This document shows, in pieces, positions 1 to 9,836 of a stretch of DNA of 64,000 bases (positions are counted from its first letter, which is position 1; the number at the start of each line of letters is the position of its first letter). The stretch is from Paraburkholderia bonniea (GTDB taxonomy: Bacteria; Pseudomonadota; Gammaproteobacteria; Burkholderiales; Burkholderiaceae). Made by a program: the position numbers and the translations under genes. The DNA is taken from NCBI RefSeq assembly GCF_009455625.1, contig NZ_QPEQ01000001.1:1302001-1366000 (forward strand). The letters run 5' to 3'. The notes under the pieces are model-generated. The model was not told the origin of the DNA and did not search any database. It saw only the letters and a list, made by a program, of their open reading frames with translations.

Positions 1-247
1 GATGACCGACGATGCCCCAGGCGCGGGCGAGCGGTTCTGTGGCGCGTTCGACGGGTTCCACCACATCGGCCCATGAAGCGGGGGTGGCGGGTGCGCTGGC
101 GCGTTCGACTGCAGTTTGCGCGGCGGCCAGCAGGACATCGAGTGCGGGCGTGACGTGTTCCGGGCGAATTTCGCCAAAACGGGGCAGATCGGAGAAATCG
201 AGCAGCGGATTCAGCGGATTGCCAGATGCCGGTTGGGAGATAGACAT
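1..247 (-). CDS. prlC: oligopeptidase A, M3 metallopeptidase (5' end only)
   Basis: Only the N-terminal 82 codons are inside the window; the gene continues past position 1. The start is the ATG at 245-247 on the minus strand, preceded by AGGAAGC as ribosome binding site. The N-terminus (MSISQPASGNPLNPLLDFSD, then LPRFGEIRPEHVTPALD) has the form typical of the M3-family oligopeptidase A, a cytoplasmic zinc endopeptidase that degrades short peptides. The HEXXH zinc site lies outside the window, so the family call rests on the N-terminal pattern and on the neighbouring folD, a pairing common in Burkholderia. Confidence 0.75.
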   Translation of the reverse strand, partial: MSISQPASGNPLNPLLDFSDLPRFGEIRPEHVTPALDVLLAAAQTAVERASAPATPASWADVVEPVERATEPLARAWGIVGH

Positions 248-670
248 GGGAGCTTCCTGTGAGTCGCGGGTGAAGGGGCGCTCATGCGCGCTCGCGCGGT
301 GAGGCCGGGTTATCCGATGATGGGGCCGTAAAGGCCGATTCCAACCGGCAAACTAGCAGAAGTTTGAAAGACGCGGCGTGAGGTGGGGTGAGGTGGTCGT
401 GTAGGCGTGAGACAGGGCAGGTGGCTGCGTTGCTGGCTGCCGGAAGGGGCCTCAGAGGGGGCATAAGTGCCGGAGGTGAAGTACGGACCCGTCCTGTTCG
501 GGCCACGCAGGTTGATTCTGGCTACTTACTGCCTGCTGCCTGCCGCCCGGGGAGCTTGGGCGCGGCAGGCGCTGGGGGTGAAGTTTCAGCAGAGGCAAGT
601 GAAGCTGGGAGCGCTGGCTTGAGCGTTGGAGTCTTCAGGATCTCAGGGCCTCCCAAGCCTCCCTGGCACG
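248..670. other. intergenic region between folD and prlC
   Basis: No convincing gene is seen in these 423 bases. A short inverted repeat (CCCAAGC at 652-658, GCTTGGG at 675-681) straddles the folD stop codon. It could form a hairpin but lacks a T tract, so it is a weak terminator at best. The rest should hold the prlC promoter, which I could not place. Confidence 0.4.
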
Positions 671-1528
671 TCAAGCTTGGGCAGCCGCACGCTCCGCTGC
701 TTCCAGCGTGTTGACCAGCAGCATGGTGATGGTCATCGGGCCGACGCCGCCTGGCACCGGTGTGATGTAGCCCGCTACCTCGCTGACTCCGGCGAAATCG
801 ACGTCACCGCATAGCTTGCCCGCGTCGTCACGGTTCATGCCGACGTCGATCACGGTGGCACCGGGCTTCACCATGTCCGCGCGCAGGAGGTTGCGGATGC
901 CGGTGGCGGCGACCACCACATCGGCCATCCGCGTATGCGCGGCCAGATTGCGGGTCTTGCTGTGACAGACGGTGACGGTTGCGCCCGCGTCGAGCAGCAT
1001 CAGCGCCATCGGTTTGCCGACGATATTCGAGCGGCCGATGACCACTGCGTTTGCACCGGCCAGCGCGATGCCATGCGCCTCAAACATTTTCATCACGCCA
1101 TATGGCGTACAGGGGCGAAAGAGCGGCTTGCCAGTCATCAGCGCACCGGCGTTGGCGACGTGAAAGCCATCGACATCTTTCTCGGCGGCAATCGCTTCGA
1201 TCACCTGATGGCTGTCGATATGCGGCGGCAGCGGCAGTTGCACGAGGATGCCGTGAATCGCTGGGTCACGGTTCAGCGCATCAATCCGGGCCAGCAGTTC
1301 GGCTTGTGTCAGCGTCGCCGGATAACGGTCGCACGACGAGCGCAGGCCATTGTCCTCGCAGGCCTTGATCTTGTTGCGGACATAGACCTCGCTCGCCGGG
1401 TTGTCACCAACCAGCACGACGGCCAGACCTGGCTGGTGCCCCTGGGCGGTGAGGAGGGCGGCACGGCGGGCAACATCGGTGCGCAGGGTTTTTGAGAGGG
1501 CGTTGCCGTCGATCAGTTTGGCTGTCAT
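671..1528 (-). CDS. folD: bifunctional methylenetetrahydrofolate dehydrogenase / cyclohydrolase FolD
   Basis: FolD interconverts 5,10-methylene-, 5,10-methenyl- and 10-formyl-tetrahydrofolate in the cytoplasm, supplying one-carbon units and NADPH. The protein is 285 residues, the normal size. Visible signatures are the substrate-binding YVRNK motif near residue 54, the LVQLPLP region, the NADP-binding [14 protein letters not shown] segment and a C-terminal [10 protein letters not shown] motif. The ATG at 1526-1528 (MTAKLIDG) is chosen over longer in-frame options because only this start matches the family N-terminus. It lies between prlC and the two-component system, all on the minus strand, but with its own upstream region of about 280 bases. 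Confidence 0.95.
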   Translation of the reverse strand: MTAKLIDGNALSKTLRTDVARRAALLTAQGHQPGLAVVLVGDNPASEVYVRNKIKACEDNGLRSSCDRYPATLTQAELLARIDALNRDPAIHGILVQLPLPPHIDSHQVIEAIAAEKDVDGFHVANAGALMTGKPLFRPCTPYGVMKMFEAHGIALAGANAVVIGRSNIVGKPMALMLLDAGATVTVCHSKTRNLAAHTRMADVVVAATGIRNLLRADMVKPGATVIDVGMNRDDAGKLCGDVDFAGVSEVAGYITPVPGGVGPMTITMLLVNTLEAAERAAAQA

Positions 1529-1674
1529 GGGTCGGTCGAGGAGTGGGCGTTCGGAGGCAGGGAGTCGCGGATGCGGTAGCGGCTGTAGAGGCGTTTTAAG
1601 GCGGACTGGAGGTGAAAGCCGTCGCATCTGGCACAGCACTGCGGGAGAAAGAATGCATCGCTGCAAGGGGCGGC

Positions 1675-1680
1675 ATTATA
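1675..1680 (-). promoter_or_regulatory. candidate -10 box for folD
   Basis: The minus strand reads TATAAT here, about 147 bases before the folD start. No good -35 is seen at standard spacing (CTGTTT lies 18 bases upstream), so this is a tentative promoter. Confidence 0.35.
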
Positions 1681-1810
1681 CCGGCACCGCTTGGACAGAA
1701 ACAGAACGGAAAAACACGAACGCCACGCAGCGCCGGGGTTCGGGCGGGCGTGGCGCGTATCGCATCAGATACAGGTTGCGCGCCGTGTGCTTTGAGCGCG
1801 CAGGAGGGGC

Positions 1811-2458
1811 TTACGGCACCGGTGGCTTGCTGGACAGTGCCAGCCGCAGCAAGTCAGCGACGGTATTGACGTTGAGCTTTTCCATGATGTTGGCGCGATG
1901 CGCTTCGACGGTCTTGATGCTGATGCCCAGATCGTCAGCGATCTGCTTGTTCAGCCGTCCTGCGATGATCCGCTCCAGCACTTGATGCTCGCGCGCGGTG
2001 AGCTTGCTCAGACGCTCGGAGGTGGCGCGCTGTTGCTGGACGCTGCTGCTTTCGCTACGCGCGCGGTCCAGCATGCGCTCGACCAGCTTGCGCAACTCGG
2101 CTTCATCGAAGGGTTTTTCGATGAAATCCATCGCGCCTTTTTTCATTGTCGATACGGCCATTGGCACGTCGCCGTGGCCGGTGACGAAGATGATGGGCAG
2201 CAGCGCATCGTCGGCGATCAGACGCTCCTGCAGCTCAAGACCGCTCATCCCGGGCATCCGCACATCGAGGATCAGACACGCGATCTGGCCGGGATGCTGA
2301 TGCGGCTGCCAGGCTTCGAGGAACTGCTCTGCGCCAGCAAAGCACTGAACCCGGTAACCATTTGCTTCGAGCAGCCAGCGCAGTGAATCGCGCACGGCCT
2401 CATCGTCATCGACAACAAAGACAGTTTCCTGTGTGATGGCCAGATTTGGACTGTTCAT
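1811..2458 (-). CDS. FixJ/NarL-type response regulator
   Basis: A 215-residue two-domain response regulator. The receiver domain covers about residues 12-125, with acidic residues DDD at 17-19, the phosphoacceptor Asp65 in LILDVRMPG, a Thr in VTGHGD and the conserved Lys in EKPFD. A LuxR-type helix-turn-helix follows from about residue 150 (LTAREHQVLERI, then NKQIADDLGISIKTVEAHR). The FixJ-style order and linker support transcription activation after phosphorylation by the adjacent kinase. Its ATG overlaps the kinase stop (ATGA), so the two are translationally coupled. Targets are not visible; the divergent aceE operon is an obvious candidate. Confidence 0.9.
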   Translation of the reverse strand: MNSPNLAITQETVFVVDDDEAVRDSLRWLLEANGYRVQCFAGAEQFLEAWQPHQHPGQIACLILDVRMPGMSGLELQERLIADDALLPIIFVTGHGDVPMAVSTMKKGAMDFIEKPFDEAELRKLVERMLDRARSESSSVQQQRATSERLSKLTAREHQVLERIIAGRLNKQIADDLGISIKTVEAHRANIMEKLNVNTVADLLRLALSSKPPVP

Positions 2459-4977
2459 AGCTCTCTCGTAGCGGTTCGTGATGCTGGTGTCTGCGACCCG
2501 CTGTTACCGGGGCCGTCAGGTTCCCCAACAGGCAGGCTGCAATGGAATGTGGCGCCAGTGATGCGGCCGTCAGCGGCGATATTGTTGACGACCCACAGGC
2601 GACCCCGGTGCGATTCGATAATCGAACGGCAGATATTCAGCCCCATGCCCATACCGTCGGACTTGGTGCTGTAAAACGGTTCGAACAGGCGCTCGGCGGT
2701 GGTTTCATCCACGCCGGGCCCCTGATCGACAACACTGATGCAAACCAGCCCCTGATCCAGCCGCACGATGATCCGGATCACCGGGTCGTAGGCATTAGGG
2801 GCGGCGTCATACATGGCTTCGGCGGCGTTCTTGAGCAGATTCACCAGCACCTGCTCGATCAGCACCTGATCGACGTAAATCACTGGCAAGCGCGAGCGCA
2901 GCTCGGTGACGATCCGAATGCGCCGCTTGCGCACTTCAATTTCGGCGAGCCCCACCGCATCGGCGACGATATCCGCGACCCGGCAGGCTTGGCGTTTGGG
3001 CTCGCTGCGTTTCACGAACTCGCGGATGCGCTTGATGATCATCCCCGCGCGCACGGCCTGCTGAGCGGTTTTTTCGAGCACGGGCAGCAGATTGTCGGGC
3101 GTGGTGCGGCCAGAGCGCACCAGCGCGACGGCACCCGAGCAGTAGTTATTGATGGCCGCCAGCGGCTGGTTGAGTTCATGGGCCAGCGATGACGCCATTT
3201 CGCCCATGGTCATCAGGCGGCTGGTGAACTGCAGTTTTTCGTCCTGCTGCCGCGCGAGTTCCTGCGCTTCCTTGCGCGTGGTGATGTCGGTGGCGATCTG
3301 CATTTGCGCCAGATGGCCATCCACCCACTGAATGTACTGACGCCGTACTTCAAACCATTTCTGGATGCTCTGGACGTAAACCTCCTGGGCGTCCGCAGTG
3401 CTTTCGGTGAGCGCGGCGGCGGGCAGGCCGGCATAGGCATCCACCATGTCGATGGAGTCAGATGAGGCTTCGCCGCTGTCGAAGCTGTCACCGGCTAGTT
3501 CCAGATGGCCATCTGGGCGAATGCCAAACAGATGGCGGTAATAGCGGTTGGCGAACAGCAGTTCGGCTTCGTCGGCGGCGAGCACCGACACGGCGGCGTC
3601 CAGGCTTTCGAGCACGGTGGTGAAGCGCTCATGCGCGGCGGCGAGTTCTTCGCGGGCGCGTTTGGGTTCGGTGATGTCGGTCATGGACGACATCCAGCCG
3701 GTTTGCCGGCCCGAGCTGTCGATGAGCGGTGAGACATACAGGCGCGCGTGAAACAGCGAGCCATCCTTGCGCCGCACGCGTAATTCGAAGCCGGAGGAAG
3801 GTGCCTTGCCGCGCAAGGTCATTTCGTACTGACGCTGCATTTCGGGGTAAGCGTCGCGCGGCCAGTAGGGGAACGGGGCGAGCTTGCCGACCAGATCGGT
3901 TTCGTCCCAGCCGGTCATGCGGCAAAACGCGGGATTCACGTGCGAGATGCGGCCGTGCATGTCGAGCACCCGCATGCCGATCAGCACGGAGTTTTCCATG
4001 GCCCGGCGAAAAAATGCCTCGGCATACAGCGCCTGCTGCGCCTCAAAGCGCTGGCGCGTGTGCTTCCACAAGCTCCATAAGCTCCACAGCACAAAACACG
4101 ACAGGCCAGCCACGAGCCAGACCAGCGTGTTGTTGGTGAAGTTGGTCATCTGCGGATACGCATAGACCCGGACCGATACGCCCTGGCCGGGCGGATCGAG
4201 CGGCAGATCGTAGGAGGCGTCGCGTGGCAGGCGGGGGCGCGTCGAGGTGGTGGCCAGTTCGCGGTTATTGACGTCGATGATCGAAATTTTGTACTTCGCT
4301 GACAACTCGGGCGGGATGTCGTGCTTCAGGATGCCTTCAATGGAAAACACCGCTGCAATCGAGCCCAGAAACTCCCGCTCACGGTAAACCGGGGTTTGCA
4401 GCGTGAGGTAGCCGTTGCCGAGATCGTCGTAAATCAAGGGGGAGTAAATCTGGCGGCGGGTGCTGCGCGCCTCGGTGAAGGCTGCCTTGACGGCTTCGTC
4501 CATTTGCACGTCGCTGGGGCGCGCAAGGCGCTGGCCGAACATCGGTAACGCGTTTGCGGGCCAGCGCGGCTGCTGCTCGCTGGTGTACCAGTTCATGTAG
4601 AGGATCTCGGGATGCCCCTGCATGATGTCGGCGGACGAACTCTGAAACGAATGGGGATCGGCGCGGCCCACAACCAGATCGCGGGCAAGAGACTGGATTT
4701 GCTCTTGCGAACTGGTCATCGACAGGCGGATTTGCTGCTGGGCCCAGGCGACGTTGCGATAGAGCGTGTCTTCCTGCTGCTGCCGCTCACGCCGGTTCAG
4801 GCTCCACAAAATCAGGCTCATGACGACCAGAAAAACCAGGATCGACAGCAGCGGCGTGAGGAGATAGGAATTGGACCACCATGGTCCATGGTGCCAGCGT
4901 GAGGGCGTCGAATCCGCCGACGAACCGGACGGGCGCGCCGAGCGAGTAAGAAGCCGTTCGGTCAACATGGCAGGCAT
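2455..4977 (-). CDS. membrane PAS-domain sensor histidine kinase (FixL/DctB-like)
   Basis: An 840-residue inner-membrane kinase. A first membrane segment lies near residues 38-60 and a second near 280-305, enclosing a periplasmic sensor region of about 220 residues that resembles the extracytoplasmic sensing domains of DctB/CHASE-type kinases. Two cytoplasmic PAS regions follow; the first includes NPAFCRMTGW. The HisKA domain has the phosphoacceptor His near residue 600 (LAHELNQP). The ATPase domain shows the N box NLLKNAAEAM and G boxes DQGPGVD and GMGMGLNICRS. Start ATG at 4975-4977; a second ATG three codons later is possible. Transcribed divergently from aceE, with the response regulator downstream. 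The ligand is unknown. Confidence 0.9.
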   Translation of the reverse strand: MPAMLTERLLTRSARPSGSSADSTPSRWHHGPWWSNSYLLTPLLSILVFLVVMSLILWSLNRRERQQQEDTLYRNVAWAQQQIRLSMTSSQEQIQSLARDLVVGRADPHSFQSSSADIMQGHPEILYMNWYTSEQQPRWPANALPMFGQRLARPSDVQMDEAVKAAFTEARSTRRQIYSPLIYDDLGNGYLTLQTPVYREREFLGSIAAVFSIEGILKHDIPPELSAKYKISIIDVNNRELATTSTRPRLPRDASYDLPLDPPGQGVSVRVYAYPQMTNFTNNTLVWLVAGLSCFVLWSLWSLWKHTRQRFEAQQALYAEAFFRRAMENSVLIGMRVLDMHGRISHVNPAFCRMTGWDETDLVGKLAPFPYWPRDAYPEMQRQYEMTLRGKAPSSGFELRVRRKDGSLFHARLYVSPLIDSSGRQTGWMSSMTDITEPKRAREELAAAHERFTTVLESLDAAVSVLAADEAELLFANRYYRHLFGIRPDGHLELAGDSFDSGEASSDSIDMVDAYAGLPAAALTESTADAQEVYVQSIQKWFEVRRQYIQWVDGHLAQMQIATDITTRKEAQELARQQDEKLQFTSRLMTMGEMASSLAHELNQPLAAINNYCSGAVALVRSGRTTPDNLLPVLEKTAQQAVRAGMIIKRIREFVKRSEPKRQACRVADIVADAVGLAEIEVRKRRIRIVTELRSRLPVIYVDQVLIEQVLVNLLKNAAEAMYDAAPNAYDPVIRIIVRLDQGLVCISVVDQGPGVDETTAERLFEPFYSTKSDGMGMGLNICRSIIESHRGRLWVVNNIAADGRITGATFHCSLPVGEPDGPGNSGSQTPASRTATREL

Positions 4978-5158
4978 TGTAGCTCAGCCGGTCTGGCGCA
5001 ATTGGTGCAAAAGATGACGCGGCGCGAGCGATGCGGAATAAATAAAGAACAAATTTAATCGGGGAAATACGCCGAACTATTATGAGATTAGGCGCTAGAT
5101 CAGGGTGCAATGCAGCATTTTTCCGCATTATGAGAAACCATCTCGTCATTCGAAAGTT

Positions 5159-5188
5159 TTGTTGCGTAGATCGTGAGCGGCTTATTAC
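5159..5188 (+). promoter_or_regulatory. candidate aceE promoter
   Basis: TTGTTG (5159-5164) and TATTAC (5183-5188) with an 18-base spacer lie about 80 bases before the aceE start, in the 290-base region shared with the divergent histidine kinase. The match to sigma-70 is moderate. Confidence 0.3.
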
Positions 5189-5267
5189 AATCGTCCGCAA
5201 GCTGCCGCGGCCTGGTCTGGTTCGCGTCGTCTGTTCAAAGAGCGTTCCTTATATTCAGGAGACGAGC

Positions 5268-7964
5268 ATGTCCGCAGTACCCGATGAAGTCATGAAATAT
5301 GTCGCCGCAGAAAACGACGACGATCCCCAGGAAACCGGTGAATGGCTTGAAGCGCTGGATGGCGTAATTTCCGCCGTCGGCCCTGACCGCGCCCACTATC
5401 TGATCGAAAAGCAGATCGAATTTGCCCGTGTTCACGGCGAGCATCTGCCTTTTTCCGCCAATACCCCCTATATCAATACGATTCCGCTCACCGCCCAGGC
5501 CAAAATCCCGGGCGATCAGGACATCGAACACCGCATCCGCTCATACACACGCTGGAACGCCATTGCGATGGTGCTGCGCGCGGGCAAGGAAACCAACGTG
5601 GGCGGCCATATCGCCTCGTTTGCCTCCGCTGCGACGCTCTATGACGTGGGCTTCAACCATTTCTGGCATGCGCCTTCCGAGGCTCATGGCGGCGATCTGA
5701 TTTTCGTTCAGGGCCATTCATCGCCGGGTGTGTATTCACGGGCGTTTCTGCTTGGCCGCCTGTCGGCAGACCAGCTCGACAATTTCCGCCAGGAAGTCGG
5801 CGGTGAGGGTATTTCGTCGTATCCGCATCCATGGTTGATGCCTGATTTCTGGCAGTTCCCGACCGTTTCGATGGGCCTCGGGCCCATCATGGCGATCTAT
5901 CAGGCGCGCTTCATGAAGTACATGCAGGCGCGCGGCATTGCCAAAACCGATGGCCGCAAGGTGTGGGCTTTTCTTGGTGACGGCGAGACGGATGAACCAG
6001 AATCGCTCGGCGCGATTGGCATGGCGGGCCGTGAGCGGCTCGACAATCTGGTGTTCGTCATCAACTGTAATTTGCAGCGGCTGGATGGCCCGGTACGGGG
6101 CAACGGCAAGATCATCCAGGAACTGGAAAGCGAGTTCCGCGGGGCGGGCTGGAACGTTATCAAGGTGGTCTGGGGCAGCCGCTGGGATGCGCTGTTCGCC
6201 CGCGATAAATCCGGCATGCTGATGCGCCGGATGATGGAAGTGGTGGACGGCGAGTATCAAACGTACAAGTCGGAGTCCGGCGCGTATGTGCGGGAACACT
6301 TCTTCAACACGCCAGAGCTGCGCGCACTGGTGGCCGACTGGTCCGATGAAGACATCTGGAACCTGAATCGCGGCGGCCATGATCCGCACAAGATTTACGC
6401 GGCATTCCAGCAGGCTTCGCAGGCGGTGAAGCAACCCACGGTGATTCTGGCCAAGACGATCAAGGGCTATGGCATGGGCGAAGCTGGCCAGGCCATGAAC
6501 ATCACCCATCAGCAAAAGAAAATGCAGGTGGACCAGCTGAAGAAATTCCGCGACCAGTTCCGCCTGCCAATCTCTGACGCCGATATCGTCGACGTGCCTT
6601 ATCTGAAGTTCGAAGAAGGCTCCAAAGAACTCGAATACATGCGCGCGCGCCGCCAGGAGCTGGGCGGCTATCTGCCTGCCCGGCGGCAAAAGGCCGAGCC
6701 ACTGCCGGTGCCCGAACTGGCCGCTTTCGAGCCTGTGCTGAAAGGCACTGGCGAAGGCCGTGAGATTTCGACCACGATGGCCTTCGTGCGCATTCTGAAC
6801 ATCTTGCTGAAAGACAAGGCGCTGGGTAAGCGCATTGTGCCGATCGTTCCGGACGAATCACGCACCTTCGGCATGGAAGGGCTGTTTCGCCAGATCGGTA
6901 TCTGGAACCAGGATGGCCAGAAGTACGTGCCAGAAGATTCCGATCAGTTGATGTTCTACCGTGAATCGGAAACCGGCCAGATTCTGCAGGAAGGGATTAA
7001 TGAAGCCGGTGGCATGTGCGACTGGATCGCCGCCGCCACGTCGTATTCGACGCACGGCGAGATCATGATCCCGTTCTACATTTTCTATTCGATGTTTGGC
7101 TTCCAGCGCATCGGCGATCTGGCCTGGGCGGCAGGCGACATGCGTTCGCGCGGCTTCTTGCTGGGTGGCACGGCTGGACGCACCACGCTCAACGGCGAAG
7201 GCTTGCAGCACGAAGATGGTCACTCGCTGCTGTGGGCCGCTTCGGTGCCGAACTGCATCAGCTACGACCCGACTTTCGGCTATGAACTGGCCGTCATCAT
7301 GCAAGACGGGCTGCGCCGCATGGTGCAGGACCAGGAGGATGTGTACTACTACATCACGGTGATGAACGAAAACTACGAGCACCCGGCGATCCCGCAGGGC
7401 GACAGCGTAGCGGCCGACATCATCAAGGGCATGTACGCGTTCCGCAAGGCCGAGGCCGCAGCCAATGCGCCACGGGTTCAGTTGATGGGTGCCGGGACGA
7501 TCTTTAACGAAGTGATTGCCGCCGCCACGTTGCTGCAGAACGATTGGGGTGTCGCGGCAGATCTCTGGAGCGTGCCGAGCTTTACTGAACTGGCACGGGA
7601 AGGCCACGAAGTGCAGCGCTGGAACCTGCTGCATCCGGCCGAAGCGCGCAAAGTGTCACACGTCGAAAAGCTGCTGACAGGCGCACCGGGCCCGGTGATT
7701 GCTTCTACCGATTACGTCCGCGCGCTGACCGAGCAAATCCGCGCCTTTGTGCCGCAACGCTTCGTCGTGCTGGGCACGGATGGTTACGGCCGCTCGGACA
7801 CCCGCGAAAAACTGCGTCATTTCTTCGAAGTCGACCGTTACTGGGTGACGGTGGCTGCGCTGAATGCGCTGGCAGATGAGGGCACGATCGAACGCAAGGT
7901 CGTTGCCGAGGCGCTCAAGAAATACAACCTTGATCCCGCTAAACCTAACCCGATGACCGTTTAG
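5268..7964 (+). CDS. aceE: pyruvate dehydrogenase E1 component, homodimeric type
   Basis: The thiamine-diphosphate enzyme that decarboxylates pyruvate and transfers the acetyl group to lipoyl-E2, linking glycolysis to the TCA cycle. The 898-residue length is right for the homodimeric proteobacterial E1. The thiamine-diphosphate motif is seen as GDGETDEPES followed after about 30 residues by NCNLQRLDG. ATG at 5268 (MSAVPDEVM) has AGGAGA upstream (5257-5262); the frame stays open further upstream but without family similarity. It heads a same-strand cluster with aceF and lpdA, separated by short gaps of 80 and 100 bases. Confidence 0.97.
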   Translation: MSAVPDEVMKYVAAENDDDPQETGEWLEALDGVISAVGPDRAHYLIEKQIEFARVHGEHLPFSANTPYINTIPLTAQAKIPGDQDIEHRIRSYTRWNAIAMVLRAGKETNVGGHIASFASAATLYDVGFNHFWHAPSEAHGGDLIFVQGHSSPGVYSRAFLLGRLSADQLDNFRQEVGGEGISSYPHPWLMPDFWQFPTVSMGLGPIMAIYQARFMKYMQARGIAKTDGRKVWAFLGDGETDEPESLGAIGMAGRERLDNLVFVINCNLQRLDGPVRGNGKIIQELESEFRGAGWNVIKVVWGSRWDALFARDKSGMLMRRMMEVVDGEYQTYKSESGAYVREHFFNTPELRALVADWSDEDIWNLNRGGHDPHKIYAAFQQASQAVKQPTVILAKTIKGYGMGEAGQAMNITHQQKKMQVDQLKKFRDQFRLPISDADIVDVPYLKFEEGSKELEYMRARRQELGGYLPARRQKAEPLPVPELAAFEPVLKGTGEGREISTTMAFVRILNILLKDKALGKRIVPIVPDESRTFGMEGLFRQIGIWNQDGQKYVPEDSDQLMFYRESETGQILQEGINEAGGMCDWIAAATSYSTHGEIMIPFYIFYSMFGFQRIGDLAWAAGDMRSRGFLLGGTAGRTTLNGEGLQHEDGHSLLWAASVPNCISYDPTFGYELAVIMQDGLRRMVQDQEDVYYYITVMNENYEHPAIPQGDSVAADIIKGMYAFRKAEAAANAPRVQLMGAGTIFNEVIAAATLLQNDWGVAADLWSVPSFTELAREGHEVQRWNLLHPAEARKVSHVEKLLTGAPGPVIASTDYVRALTEQIRAFVPQRFVVLGTDGYGRSDTREKLRHFFEVDRYWVTVAALNALADEGTIERKVVAEALKKYNLDPAKPNPMTV

Positions 7965-8044
7965 GGCATCGCCCCGTGTGCCATGGCGCGCCGTTTCAGT
8001 TTGCTTTACTGAAAGCGGTGTGCATGGCCCAGGAGACACCAGCA

Positions 8045-9736
8045 ATGAGTCAAGCAATCGAAGTCAAAGTGCCGGACATCGGCGATTACACGGACATTCC
8101 TGTAATCGAGGTGCTGGTCAAGGCGGGTGATGCCGTCGAGAAAGAGCAGTCGCTTGTCACGCTCGAATCTGACAAGGCGACTATGGATGTACCGAGCCCC
8201 GTTGCGGGCACGGTTAAGGAAGTGAAGGTCAAGGCGGGCGATAACGTGTCGGAAGGCACGCTGATCGTCGTGCTGGGCGGAGCGGCTGCCGTGAACGGCA
8301 ACGGCGCTGACACTGCAGCCGCGAAGTCGCCGCCAGCCAGCGGCGCGGCTGCACAACCTGCGGCGGTAGCCCCGGCACCCGCTGCGGCACCTGCACCTGC
8401 AGCAGCCTCGGCTGCAAGCGGCGGCGTGCAGGAGATCAAAGTGCCTGACGTGGGCGATTACACGGATATTCCGGTGATCGAAATTCTGGTCAAGGTTGGC
8501 GACCAGATCGAGAAAGAGCAGGCGCTGCTCACGCTGGAAACCGACAAGGCGACGATGGACGTGCCGAGCCCGGCTGCGGGTCTCGTCAAGGAAATCAAGG
8601 TGAAGGTGGGCGATACGGTTTCGGAAGGCTCGGTAATCGTGCTGGTCGAAGCCGCTGGCGCAACACCGGCCGCTGCCGCTCCGGCCAAGCCAGCCGCTGC
8701 GAGTGCCGCGAGCGAAAAACCATCGGACGCACCGCAAGCCCCGGCACCCGCGCCAGCTGCACCATCAGCACTGGCCCAGGCACCGCTTATTCCAGCAGGT
8801 GAAGGCGGCACACGCCAGGCCAGTCATGCATCGCCTTCCGTGCGCAAATTCGCCCGCGAACTGGGCGTCGACGTAGCACGCGTGCAGGGCAGCGGTCCAA
8901 AAGGGCGGATTACCCAGGCGGATGTGACAGCGTTCATCAAGGGCGTGATGACGGGGCAGCGCGCGGCTCCTGCGGCTAGCGCACCGGCTGCAGGTGGTGG
9001 TGAGCTGAACCTGTTGCCGTGGCCCAAGATCGATTTCACGAAATTCGGCCCGATTGAGCCTAAAGCGCTGTCGCGCATCAAGAAAATTTCGGGTGCCAAC
9101 CTGCACCGCAACTGGGTCATGATTCCGCACGTCACGAACAACGACGAGGCTGACATTACCGAGCTCGAAGCGTTGCGCGTGCAGTTGAACAAGGAAAACG
9201 AAAAAGCCGGTGTGAAGGTCACGATGCTGGCGTTCGTGATCAAGGCGGTGGTGTCTGCGCTGAAGAAATTCCCGACGTTCAACACCAGCCTTGATGGCGA
9301 CAACCTCGTATACAAGCAGTACTACCACGTGGGTTTTGCTGCCGATACACCGAATGGCCTGGTTGTTCCGGTGATCCGTGATGCTGACAAAAAAGGCTTG
9401 CTCGAAGTAGCGAAAGAGATGACCGAGCTGTCGAAGGCCGCGCGCGATGGCAAGCTCAAGCCAGACCAGATGCAAGGCGGCTGCTTCTCGATTTCGTCGC
9501 TGGGCGGGATTGGCGGCACCAACTTCACACCAATCATTAACGCACCCGAAGTAGCGATTCTTGGCTTGTCGCGTGGCGCAATGAAGCCCGTCTGGGACGG
9601 CAAGCAGTTCATTCCCCGGCTGATGCTGCCGCTGTCGCTGTCCTATGACCACCGGGTAGTAGACGGGGCAGAGGCGGCGCGCTTCAATGCATACCTGGCT
9701 GCGGTTCTTGCCGATTTCCGGCGTGTAATTCTTTGA
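8045..9736 (+). CDS. aceF: pyruvate dehydrogenase E2, dihydrolipoamide acetyltransferase
   Basis: E2 core of the pyruvate dehydrogenase complex, passing acetyl groups from lipoyl-Lys to CoA. The 563 residues comprise two N-terminal lipoyl domains with modified lysines predicted at Lys44 and Lys168 (both in DKATMD), joined by Ala/Pro-rich flexible linkers. A peripheral subunit-binding domain lies near residues 262-300 (ASPSVRKFARELGVD). The catalytic domain ends with the active-site motif DHRVVDG (His536). The start at 8045 follows AGGAG; a longer frame lacks a ribosome site. The two lipoyl domains are close copies in DNA as well as protein. Confidence 0.96.
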   Translation: MSQAIEVKVPDIGDYTDIPVIEVLVKAGDAVEKEQSLVTLESDKATMDVPSPVAGTVKEVKVKAGDNVSEGTLIVVLGGAAAVNGNGADTAAAKSPPASGAAAQPAAVAPAPAAAPAPAAASAASGGVQEIKVPDVGDYTDIPVIEILVKVGDQIEKEQALLTLETDKATMDVPSPAAGLVKEIKVKVGDTVSEGSVIVLVEAAGATPAAAAPAKPAAASAASEKPSDAPQAPAPAPAAPSALAQAPLIPAGEGGTRQASHASPSVRKFARELGVDVARVQGSGPKGRITQADVTAFIKGVMTGQRAAPAASAPAAGGGELNLLPWPKIDFTKFGPIEPKALSRIKKISGANLHRNWVMIPHVTNNDEADITELEALRVQLNKENEKAGVKVTMLAFVIKAVVSALKKFPTFNTSLDGDNLVYKQYYHVGFAADTPNGLVVPVIRDADKKGLLEVAKEMTELSKAARDGKLKPDQMQGGCFSISSLGGIGGTNFTPIINAPEVAILGLSRGAMKPVWDGKQFIPRLMLPLSLSYDHRVVDGAEAARFNAYLAAVLADFRRVIL

Positions 9737-9759
9737 TTGCTGTTTAGACCTTTGCTCGC

Positions 9760-9795
9760 TGGGGCGCGGACGTTTGCCAACTGGTCCGCGCCCCA
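9760..9795 (+). terminator. strong hairpin between aceF and lpdA
   Basis: A perfect 11-base inverted repeat, TGGGGCGCGGA at 9760-9770 and TCCGCGCCCCA at 9785-9795, with a 14-base loop. There is no run of T after it. It may attenuate transcription, stabilise the upstream mRNA or mark a processing site, so lpdA could be expressed at a different level from aceEF. Confidence 0.5.
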
Positions 9796-9836
9796 GATTT
9801 GCTTGTCAACACGATCAACAAGAGAAGGGGACACTG

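Noticed and set aside
5736..6689. 317-codon minus-strand frame inside aceE
   Set aside because: Antisense shadow of a strongly conserved gene in GC-rich DNA; rich in His/Ala/Leu with no domain.
8006..8737. 243-codon minus-strand frame with repeated segments inside aceF
   Set aside because: Its repeats only mirror the duplicated lipoyl domains and linkers on the other strand.
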